A stretch of 12,099 nt of DNA from Aquimarina sp. (GTDB taxonomy: Bacteria; Bacteroidota; Bacteroidia; Flavobacteriales; Flavobacteriaceae): NCBI GenBank assembly GCA_002697475.1, contig NZVW01000142.1:15859-27957 (forward strand), read 5' to 3'. Below the pieces are notes generated by a model, which worked only from the letters and a program-made list of their open reading frames with translations, did no database searches and was not told the DNA's origin. The position numbers and the translations under genes are program-made. Below, piece by piece: positions 6,221 to 12,099 of this stretch. The stretch's first letter is position 1; each line of letters starts with the position of its first letter.

Positions 6221-7063
6221 ATGAGAAAGAAGATTTTATTGCCGACAGATTTTTCTGAAAACTCCTGGAATGCTATTGTATATGCAATAACAATGTATAA
6301 GAACGTTAGGTGCGACTTCTATATATTAAATGTTTTTTTTACTACAGGTTATGCCTTGGAAAGTATGATGATTCCTGAGCCGGGGGAAAAAGTATATGAG
6401 GCGGAAAGAGAAAAATCAGAATCAGGTCTGGCACGTATCTTAGAAAGATTGGTTGATATTACGGATAACCCGAATCACGAGTTTTATCTTTTGTCAGAGT
6501 TTAATAGTGTCTTAGAAGCCATTAAGAATACTGTAGCTAAAAAAGATATTGAAATGATTGTTATGGGTACAAAAGGAGACAGTGACATCGCCAATTTGAT
6601 TTATGGTAGCAATACTGTAGATATAATGGAAAGAGTTACAGACTGTCCCGTACTGGCAATTCCTAATTCAGCTAGATTTAGAAGTCCTAAAGAAATAGTT
6701 TTTCCTACTAATTATAGAACTTCTTTTAAGCGAAAGGAACTTCAACATTTAATAGAAATTATAAAAATGAGTAATGCAGTACTCAAATTGCTTTACGTTG
6801 CAGAAGATGATGAACTATCTGAAGAGCAATTACAAAATAAGGAACTTCTGGAACAAAGTCTTGAAGGACTCCCTTACTCATTTCATAACCTACACCATCC
6901 TGATGTTAAGTCTGGTTTAAACTGTTTTGTGGAGAGCAGAGGTAGTGATTTGGTAACATTTGTCAATCATAAACACGGATTTTTTGAAGGTCTTTTTTCT
7001 AAACCTTTGGTTAAAGATCTTGGATATAGATCAAAAGTTCCTGTTTTGACGCTTCACGGATAA
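6221..7063 (+). CDS. Universal stress protein, tandem UspA domains (Usp 4)
   Basis: A 280-residue tandem Usp protein. The first domain has ILLPTDFS (D10) and an intact loop G116-x2-G119-x9-G129-S130, followed by CPVLAIP. The second begins EIVFPTNY and has H252-G-F-F-E256 in place of the loop, ending VPVLTL. A GTG directly before the ATG (6218) is in frame, but the ATG at 6221 is preferred. It has its own Fnr-type promoter and is followed after 58 nt, with no clear terminator, by the ATP-cone gene, so read-through into 7122-9340 is likely. Confidence 0.9.
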   Translation: MRKKILLPTDFSENSWNAIVYAITMYKNVRCDFYILNVFFTTGYALESMMIPEPGEKVYEAEREKSESGLARILERLVDITDNPNHEFYLLSEFNSVLEAIKNTVAKKDIEMIVMGTKGDSDIANLIYGSNTVDIMERVTDCPVLAIPNSARFRSPKEIVFPTNYRTSFKRKELQHLIEIIKMSNAVLKLLYVAEDDELSEEQLQNKELLEQSLEGLPYSFHNLHHPDVKSGLNCFVESRGSDLVTFVNHKHGFFEGLFSKPLVKDLGYRSKVPVLTLHG

Positions 7064-7121
7064 GACCAGTATTTTATCACACTAAGCAAAAAAATTAATT
7101 TAAGCCTTCTTGTTCATAGAA

Positions 7122-7982
7122 ATGGATAGTAAAAATTTAGATATTACTAAATCCAGTGGAGAAAAAGTAAAGTTTTCTCTTACTAAACTGAGATCGTCAC
7201 TTAAGAGAAGTGGAGCAGATCAAAATTTGATCAATTCAATTATTGATACAGTAAGGGATGAACTTTATCAAGGGATTTCAACTAAGGAAATTTATAATCG
7301 AGCGTATGCACTGCTTAAAAAGCAGAAGCATATTTATGCTTCAAAATATAAGCTTAAGAAAGCAATCTATGAATTAGGACCTACAGGTTTTCCTTTTGAA
7401 AAATTTGTTGCTTCTATTTTATACTATTCAGGATATGAGGTTGAGGTCAATAAAATAGTACAAGGTAGGTGTGTTTCTCACGAAGTAGACGTTATTGCAA
7501 GAAAAAATGAAAGTTTTATTGTTGTGGAATGTAAATTTCATAGTGAAGAGGGTAGAAATTGCGATGTTAAGGTTCCTTTGTATATCAATTCACGATATCA
7601 GGATCTACTCTCCGTATCAAAAATGGAGGGTAATAAAACCATAATTCCTAATGAGTGTTGGGTAGTAACCAATACAAGATTTACTAAAGATGCTATGCAA
7701 TATGCCACTTGTATTGGGTTACATATTATAAGTTGGGATTATCCTTTAGACAATGGTATAAAGGACAGAATTGATCGTCTGGGGCTATATCCTATAACCG
7801 TTTCAACATTATTAAGTAATAGAGAAAAACAGTTTCTTTTAAGTAGGGATATCGTATTATGTAAAGAACTTCTTGAAGATAAATTTTATCTGGATCATTT
7901 AGGTATTTCTGAAAACAGACAAAAGAATATACTTGAAGAGATAAAATTGCTTTGTAATACCACTGAATTATGTCAGAATTAA
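7122..7982 (+). CDS. ATP-cone domain protein with Mrr-like PD-(D/E)XK nuclease domain
   Basis: A 286-residue protein. Residues about 5-86 look like an ATP-cone (TKSSGEKVKFSLTKL, later AYALLKK and YKLKKAIYELGP), the nucleotide-binding module best known from ribonucleotide reductases and NrdR. Residues about 87-205 look like a restriction-endonuclease fold: GFPFEKFVASIL with E93, SHEVDVIA with D123, and VVECKFH with E136-C-K138, the classic E/D...ExK active site. The last 80 residues are helical and unassigned. This suggests a nuclease gated by nucleotide binding; no methyltransferase accompanies it, so a restriction role is unlikely. A TTG at 7110 is in frame but the ATG at 7122 is preferred. 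Its end overlaps the next gene by 13 nt. Confidence 0.8.
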   Translation: MDSKNLDITKSSGEKVKFSLTKLRSSLKRSGADQNLINSIIDTVRDELYQGISTKEIYNRAYALLKKQKHIYASKYKLKKAIYELGPTGFPFEKFVASILYYSGYEVEVNKIVQGRCVSHEVDVIARKNESFIVVECKFHSEEGRNCDVKVPLYINSRYQDLLSVSKMEGNKTIIPNECWVVTNTRFTKDAMQYATCIGLHIISWDYPLDNGIKDRIDRLGLYPITVSTLLSNREKQFLLSRDIVLCKELLEDKFYLDHLGISENRQKNILEEIKLLCNTTELCQN

Positions 7983-9340
7983 AAATTCATTTTTTAGGAG
8001 CCGCTGAGACCGTAACGGGCTCAAAGTTTTATATAGAAACCCCTGAGAAAAACATCTTAATCGATTGTGGTGTTTTTCAGGGATTAAAAAAATTACGAGA
8101 ATATAACCGAAGAGAGCTCCCCATCGATGTTAGTAATATAGACATGGTATTACTTACTCACGGTCATTTAGATCATACCGGATACCTGCCTAAATTGGTT
8201 AAAGATGGATACAAAGGAAAAATTTATGGTACTGCACCCACATTAAAAGTAACCGAAATCATTCTTTTGGATAGTGCTAAAATTCAAGAAGAGGAAGCGG
8301 ATAGAGCAAATAAAGAAGGTTATTCTAAACATAGTCCGGCACTCCCATTTTATGATACAGGAGATGTAAAAAAAACATTGTTAAGATTTGAAGCAGTAAA
8401 AAAAGATGAATGGCATCAAATTTCTTCTAACATAGAATATCGATTTCTTTACAATGGCCATATTATTGGCTCTGTGTATATAGAATTGGAGATGTTTGGT
8501 AAAATCTTTGTGTTTTCGGGCGATTTAGGCAGAAAAGATGATCCATTACTAATGAATCCTTTAAAACCCAGATGGGCTGATTACATATTTATGGAAAGCA
8601 CGTATGGCAACAAATTACATCCTGAAATTGATGTAGCAGAACGTTTAGCTTCATTAATAAATAAAACTGTTGAAAACGGAGGTACTGTGATTATCCCATC
8701 CTTTGCCGTAGAAAGATTACAGGTATTGATGGTACTGCTTTGGCAACTTGTACAGAAAAATAAAATTCCTGAAATCCCCATATATATAGATAGCCCTATG
8801 GGCAGTAATGTGTTATCCGTTTTTGAGTCCTATCCTGATTGGCATAAAGTACACATGAGTGATTATTATGCTGCAAAACATCAGATGAACATTGTTTCTT
8901 CATACAAAGAGACCTGGGAAGTTATTGATAACCTAAAGCCAAAAATTATAATTGCAGGTAGCGGTATGGTTACGGGAGGACGTGCTTTGACCTATTTACA
9001 ACAGATGATTGATGTATCTCATCATGCAGTTATTCTGGTAGGATATCAGGCAGAAGGTACCCGTGGAAGACAGCTTATTGATGGAGCCCATGAGATTAAA
9101 CTTTTTGGTAAATACTACGAAGTAAAGGCCAGTATACATTTAATGGAAAATTTATCAGCTCATGCAGATCAGCAGGAGCTTCTGGATTGGTTAGGAGAGA
9201 TAAAGAATATTCCTGAAAATGTCTTTTTAATTCACGGTGAGGCTTCTGCAGCGGATGCCCTAAGAGTAAAAATTAAGGATCAATATGGTTGGCGGGTTAC
9301 AATTCCAGAACTATTCAATGTTTCAACAATTGTAATATAA
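7970..9340 (+). CDS. Beta-CASP metallo-beta-lactamase fold RNA-processing hydrolase
   Basis: A 456-residue enzyme with every landmark of beta-CASP ribonucleases: D32; the zinc motif H64-G-H66-L-D68-H69; H164 in NGHIIGS; D185 in SGDLG; ESTYG (209-213) opening the CASP domain; SAHAD with H398; and IHGE with H422. It should be a two-zinc RNase (YsiA/CPSF-like, MBL-fold RNA-specific hydrolase family), cytoplasmic, cleaving RNA endo- or exonucleolytically. The ATG lies inside the end of the ATP-cone gene (13-nt overlap, different frame), which implies translational coupling and possibly a common pathway. It is distinct in length from RNase J (about 550 residues). Confidence 0.9.
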   Translation: MSELKIHFLGAAETVTGSKFYIETPEKNILIDCGVFQGLKKLREYNRRELPIDVSNIDMVLLTHGHLDHTGYLPKLVKDGYKGKIYGTAPTLKVTEIILLDSAKIQEEEADRANKEGYSKHSPALPFYDTGDVKKTLLRFEAVKKDEWHQISSNIEYRFLYNGHIIGSVYIELEMFGKIFVFSGDLGRKDDPLLMNPLKPRWADYIFMESTYGNKLHPEIDVAERLASLINKTVENGGTVIIPSFAVERLQVLMVLLWQLVQKNKIPEIPIYIDSPMGSNVLSVFESYPDWHKVHMSDYYAAKHQMNIVSSYKETWEVIDNLKPKIIIAGSGMVTGGRALTYLQQMIDVSHHAVILVGYQAEGTRGRQLIDGAHEIKLFGKYYEVKASIHLMENLSAHADQQELLDWLGEIKNIPENVFLIHGEASAADALRVKIKDQYGWRVTIPELFNVSTIVI

Positions 9341-9392
9341 CTATTAGTTTTTTATAAATATGCTTTGAAACCTTTTGATTTTTAAAGTTTTA

Positions 9393-9436
9393 CTGATTAA
9401 TGTCATATTTTTTTCGGGCAGGGAGGGGTACTTTTA
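9393..9436 (+). promoter_or_regulatory. Fnr/Crp-type promoter of the 9470 gene (degenerate box)
   Basis: CTGAT-TAAT-GTCAT (9393-9406) has one good half-site (TGAT) and one variant (GTCA, as in the cco box). TACTTTTA (9429-9436) lies 29.5 bp from the centre at 9399.5, the same spacing as at the other sites, which is why the weak box is accepted. Predicted transcription start is near 9441, 29 nt before the ATG. Confidence 0.65.
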
Positions 9437-9469
9437 AACATACTTTGATTAACCAAAAACCTATTCATT

Positions 9470-9883
9470 ATGATCACAGAAAACATACAGACTGTACAGG
9501 ATTTAAAGAACATTCATTTCACTACTCTCGAGTGGAAATCAAGTTTAGAATTTATTTCGGATGAGGCTCAATTTATAAATCAATTATTAAACTCTTATGT
9601 GTTTGAACCCAATACTCCTAATCTATTTGAGAGGCTTCAGGAGTTTAAGGAAGAATTAAGTGTACTGGAAAATGATTTAATAATATTACATGAACACATC
9701 AGAAGTCAGGAAAATAAACTGGGCGGGATGCTGGAGTGTGATACGATCTCTTGTGATGAAGTGTATTTGAAAAGCATTCAATTACTCGAGGATGAAATTA
9801 TAACATTTGATAAAAAATTTAAGTCTTTGAAATCTAGAGTTTTTAGATATGCAGGGAGTATACTTAAAAACAAAAAAAAGTAA
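9470..9883 (+). CDS. Hypothetical helical protein related to the one at 10515
   Basis: A 137-residue soluble protein with no recognised domain. It is predicted mostly alpha-helical, with long charged, heptad-like stretches (about 52-86 and 97-126) and no signal peptide or membrane helix. Residues 21-43 align without gaps to residues 27-49 of the protein at 10515, sharing W-x-S-x-L-x-F-x3-E-x2-F-x3-L-x3-Y (8 of 23 identical). It has two cysteines (C90, C95) in a short spacing. Its own Fnr-type promoter and its position directly before hsp20 suggest a role in the same low-oxygen or stress response. Function unknown. Confidence 0.75.
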   Translation: MITENIQTVQDLKNIHFTTLEWKSSLEFISDEAQFINQLLNSYVFEPNTPNLFERLQEFKEELSVLENDLIILHEHIRSQENKLGGMLECDTISCDEVYLKSIQLLEDEIITFDKKFKSLKSRVFRYAGSILKNKKK

Positions 9884-9896
9884 ATTCTTGACTAAG

Positions 9897-9940
9897 GTGA
9901 TAATTATCATTTTTTAAAATTAGTATGATCCTTAGCTTTA
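9897..9940 (+). promoter_or_regulatory. Fnr/Crp-type promoter of the Hsp20 gene
   Basis: GTGATAATTATCAT (9897-9910) holds a fully symmetric TGATAATTATCA, and TAGCTTTA (9933-9940) is the -7 element, 29.5 bp from the centre at 9903.5. Predicted transcription start is near 9945. It begins 13 nt after the stop of the preceding gene and lies downstream of the first in-frame ATG (9925), which therefore cannot be the start used from this promoter. Confidence 0.75.
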
Positions 9941-9978
9941 ATAACAATAAACTTAGTATTAACCTTAAAGCCAATAGT

Positions 9979-10422
9979 ATGTCACTAATTAAATTTAACA
10001 GAACAAATTTTCCCTGGGTTCCGGATAAAATTTCAACCTGGTTCGACACTAACGATCTTTACTTTGATGATTTCTATCTGAGAGAGAAACAATTACCTGC
10101 AATGAACGTAAAAGAGTTGGAGGATAAATTTGAAATAGAACTGGCTATTCCTGGTTTTTCAAAGGATAGCATAGAGGTCTCTATAGATGCGGATATGCTT
10201 TATGTCAAAGCTAATCAAAGCAGTGAAATAAATAACAATGATGAAAACTATACAAAACAAGAATTTAGCTACAATAGTTTTCACAGGCAAGTGCAATTAC
10301 CTTCATCAGTAGATTCGAATCAAGAAGTAAAAGCTCAGTACAAAAAGGGAATTCTTACTCTCAGTCTATTAAAGAAAAAAGAAGAAAAGAGTTTAACTAG
10401 GCGAAAAATTGAAATAGCTTAG
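9979..10422 (+). CDS. Small heat shock protein, Hsp20/alpha-crystallin family
   Basis: A 147-residue ATP-independent holdase chaperone of the cytoplasm. The alpha-crystallin domain spans about 40-134, with FEIELAIPGF (51-60), the FHRQVQLP strand (101-108) and the family signature AQYKKGILTLSL (119-130). The C-terminal oligomerisation motif I144-x-I146 is present in RRKIEIA. The ATG at 9979 is chosen over one at 9925 because the latter lies upstream of the predicted transcription start (about 9945), and a start here gives a normal-length N-terminal arm beginning MSLIKFN. It is followed by a long hairpin at 10437-10480. Co-control with Usp proteins recalls the Hsp20-Usp pairing of hypoxia regulons in other phyla. 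Confidence 0.93.
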   Translation: MSLIKFNRTNFPWVPDKISTWFDTNDLYFDDFYLREKQLPAMNVKELEDKFEIELAIPGFSKDSIEVSIDADMLYVKANQSSEINNNDENYTKQEFSYNSFHRQVQLPSSVDSNQEVKAQYKKGILTLSLLKKKEEKSLTRRKIEIA

Positions 10423-10436
10423 TCAGTTAGTCCCAC

Positions 10437-10480
10437 AGAGCAGGAAGCATCATTATAATAGGGGGAATGCTTTCTGCTCT
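10437..10480 (+). terminator. Long hairpin after the Hsp20 gene (probable terminator or attenuator)
   Basis: A 14-bp stem, AGAGCAGGAAGCAT (10437-10450) pairing with 10467-10480 with one G-U pair, and a 16-nt loop. The following bases (cttaatttat) are only weakly T-rich, so it may terminate incompletely, stabilise the hsp20 transcript 3' end, or act in both directions. Only 34 nt separate it from the next gene, and no clear promoter was seen there. Confidence 0.6.
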
Positions 10481-10514
10481 CTTAATTTATAAGCGTAACT
10501 GTTCTATAAAATAG

Positions 10515-10964
10515 ATGGTCATGAAAATTAAAAAGCAAATTAAAAGATATCATAGATGGATTGCTCCTGATGATCTGCACGAACAATGCATGATCTGGCT
10601 TTCTGATCTTAAGTTTATGAAGGAAGAACAGCTTTTCTTTGATCATTTGGTACAGAAATATAATGTCAATCTTATTAAGCCAAAAAACTATTTAGAAGGG
10701 AAAGATATATTGAATAGGTTGGATACTGTGAGAGAAAAATTACCCACCTTGTTCACTAAATTAATTAATCATAGTAATAACTTATCTGTGCTTGTCGATG
10801 GAAAGGACGAGCCTGAAAAGGAAAGATTTTTTAAGGATGAGCACAAGCAGATGGTTACAATGTTAAGTGAATATTTATCAGAATACAATACTCTGAAACA
10901 ACAAATATTCAAATTAATTATAGAAATCAAAAAGAGTGACAAGCCAAAACGGTTATTGAATTAA
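10515..10964 (+). CDS. Hypothetical helical protein related to the one at 9470
   Basis: A 149-residue soluble, lysine-rich protein of unknown function, predicted mainly helical. The segment 27-49 shares eight identities in 23 ungapped positions with the 9470 protein, keeping W28, L32, F34, F41, L45 and Y49. It has a basic N-terminus (KIKKQIKRYHRW) and basic C-terminus (KKSDKPKRLLN). Starts at 10515 and 10521 are both ATG and cannot be separated. It is 3 nt upstream of a lipoprotein gene, so it is probably the head of an operon with 10968 and perhaps 11513; transcription may come by read-through of the hairpin after hsp20. Confidence 0.75.
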   Translation: MVMKIKKQIKRYHRWIAPDDLHEQCMIWLSDLKFMKEEQLFFDHLVQKYNVNLIKPKNYLEGKDILNRLDTVREKLPTLFTKLINHSNNLSVLVDGKDEPEKERFFKDEHKQMVTMLSEYLSEYNTLKQQIFKLIIEIKKSDKPKRLLN

Positions 10965-10967
10965 ATA

Positions 10968-11471
10968 ATGATGTACAAAAAAGTAATAATCATATTATTA
11001 TCGATTACGATGGTCTTCACATTGTTTGCATGTCACAACAATAACGAAAACTACAAAGTGATTCCTTATGTGACCCAAAATAAAGGTGCCAGATACGATG
11101 TGCTGATTGCATCTCAGGGTAGTAGCTTTAAAGATTCTTTAGTAAGTCATGTTTTAAAAGATTATCAAGATCAATCCATTAGATTTAAGGTGATTGATGC
11201 ATATACGCTATTTACGGTAGATATTGAAAAATGGGATGCAATTATCATCATAAACTCATGGGAGTATGTAGATCCACCAAAAAACATTAGAGAATTTATT
11301 CGGTCCAATAAGAAAAATGCTGACAAACTCATTATTCTCTCTACCGTAGGCAGCCATAATATGGTCTTTGATGATATAGATACAATTTCAGGAGAGTCAG
11401 TGATAGAAAAAATTCCTGATTATACTAAGATGTTGTCAGGTAGATTGGACAAGATTTTGAACAAAACTTGA
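10968..11471 (+). CDS. Lipoprotein with a flavodoxin-like fold (putative)
   Basis: A 167-residue protein with a type II signal peptide: a KK-containing n-region, a hydrophobic stretch (6-20) and lipobox TLFAC with C22 as lipidated cysteine. The mature part alternates beta strands and helices in flavodoxin order: YDVLIAS (about 43-49), a glycine/serine-rich turn SQGSS, a helix, WDAIIIINSW, and ADKLIILSTVGSHN. The fold call is inference; flavin binding is not shown, and the loop is unlike the classic flavodoxin phosphate loop. The ATG at 10968 is immediately followed by another ATG (10971). It begins 3 nt after the preceding stop codon. Confidence 0.7.
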   Translation: MMYKKVIIILLSITMVFTLFACHNNNENYKVIPYVTQNKGARYDVLIASQGSSFKDSLVSHVLKDYQDQSIRFKVIDAYTLFTVDIEKWDAIIIINSWEYVDPPKNIREFIRSNKKNADKLIILSTVGSHNMVFDDIDTISGESVIEKIPDYTKMLSGRLDKILNKT

Positions 11472-11512
11472 TACCAATCAAATTTGAATTATGAATTTTT
11501 AAAAATACCAAA

Positions 11513-12099
11513 ATGAATAGAATATTAGAAATTATAGTCTTTTTAATGATTACAATTACAGTTCTGGGTTGTTCATCAAGTGAGTTAGTAGAAAACTGGA
11601 AAAATCCTGAAATAGAAAGTTTTGAGGCTAGCAAACTTTTGATCATTGGAATAACGCCAAAGGATAATGTTCAGAAAGATTTTGAAAAGAAACTTGCATA
11701 TGCACTTAAAAAGAACGGAGTTAGTGTAATACAAAGCGTAGACTATTTTAGAGAAAATTTTACAGCCACTCCAAAGACTGAAGAAGAGCTTTTGACATTA
11801 GAAAATTCTTTAATGGAAGACGGGTTTGATGCTATTTTAATTTCAAAAGTTTTAGGAGAGGAGGATAAAGTCTCCCTTGTACAGGCGTATAGAAATATAG
11901 ATAGAACGTTTAGCAGTTTTAGAGAGGATTATTATGAGAGTCAGGATATTTATCAGAACAAAGCTGCATATGAAGAATATAAAGTCTATCATGCACAATC
12001 TTCCTTGTATTGTATCTGTCCGGATAAGGATAGAGAATTGATCTGGAAAGCAGCTATTGATGTTACAGAACCTGAAAATATTAGAAAAGGTATAAATGA
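11513..12099 (+). CDS. Lipoprotein of a flavobacterial family, C-terminus beyond the window
   Basis: The frame is open from ATG 11513 to the window end (195 full codons). The signal peptide MNRILEIIVFLMITITVLGC has a VLGC lipobox with C20 lipidated. The mature start ELVENWKNP, then FEASKLLIIGIT and FDAILISKVLGEEDKVSLVQ, and later SLYCICPDKDRELIWKAAID, recall a family of uncharacterised lipoproteins common in Flavobacteriales. I recall the family but not a validated function. It is 41 nt downstream of the previous lipoprotein and probably in the same operon. The ending fits a protein slightly longer than 200 residues. Confidence 0.8.
   Translation, partial: MNRILEIIVFLMITITVLGCSSSELVENWKNPEIESFEASKLLIIGITPKDNVQKDFEKKLAYALKKNGVSVIQSVDYFRENFTATPKTEEELLTLENSLMEDGFDAILISKVLGEEDKVSLVQAYRNIDRTFSSFREDYYESQDIYQNKAAYEEYKVYHAQSSLYCICPDKDRELIWKAAIDVTEPENIRKGIN

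Noticed and set aside
7122..7982. Restriction-modification system
   Set aside because: An Mrr-like nuclease domain is present, but there is no methyltransferase or specificity gene; the neighbours are Usp proteins and an RNase.
8581..8781. Minus-strand frame inside the beta-CASP RNase gene
   Set aside because: Antisense to the conserved CASP region; no promoter or homology.
9370..9391. Weak hairpin after the beta-CASP RNase gene as a terminator
   Set aside because: AAACCTTT against AAAGTTTT pairs with a mismatch and almost no G-C content; too weak to call.
9864..10049. Minus-strand frame across the Hsp20 promoter
   Set aside because: Covers the Fnr-type box and leader of Hsp20; low-complexity leucine/isoleucine sequence from AT-rich DNA.
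11425..11646. Minus-strand frame across the gap between the two lipoprotein genes
   Set aside because: Antisense to both lipoprotein genes, including the second signal peptide; no supporting signal.

Overview
The window is AT-rich (roughly one third G+C by eye) and looks like a member of the Bacteroidota, most likely a flavobacterium. Three things point there: the N-terminus of the cbb3 oxidase subunit CcoN, the CcoS/CcoI pair, and promoter -7 elements of the Bacteroidota type TAnnTTTG. No mobile element, CRISPR array, tRNA or rRNA was seen.

Layout. (1) 1-319, minus strand: the start of ccoN and all of ccoS, behind a promoter at 277-319. (2) 521-956, plus strand: a small transcription unit with two tandem paralogous 28-residue cationic peptides (521-607, 658-744), a doubtful third small ORF (782-916) and a strong intrinsic terminator. 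It sits between ccoS and ccoI. (3) 955-3363, minus strand: ccoI, the copper-exporting P-type ATPase of cbb3 oxidase assembly. (4) 3476-7063, plus strand: four tandem-domain universal stress proteins, the third carrying a +1 frameshift in a T9 run. (5) 7122-9340: an ATP-cone/PD-(D/E)XK nuclease-like protein translationally overlapped by a beta-CASP metallo-beta-lactamase ribonuclease. (6) 9470-10480: a small helical protein and an Hsp20 chaperone. (7) 10515-12099: a second helical protein related to the one at 9470, then two lipoproteins, the last cut by the window end.

The main result is a shared regulatory architecture. Seven promoters (ccoS-ccoN, ccoI, and the genes at 3476, 5306, 6221, 9470 and 9979) each have an Fnr/Crp-type inverted repeat (TGAT-N4-ATCA, or a variant). 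The palindrome centre is in every case exactly 29.5 bp from the first T of a TAnnTTTG-like -7 element. That puts the box near -41.5, the classic class II activator position. One palindrome, 3411-3424, serves the divergent ccoI and usp promoters symmetrically. The reading is that one Fnr-like regulator switches on the high-affinity oxidase, its copper pump, the Usp array, a helical protein and Hsp20 together. This resembles in logic the ANR- and DosR-type hypoxia/dormancy regulons of other phyla. The promoter geometry also fixes two start codons: ccoI at 3363 and hsp20 at 9979.

The small-peptide unit does not have this promoter. It is the element least explained by known biology and the best candidate for something undescribed.
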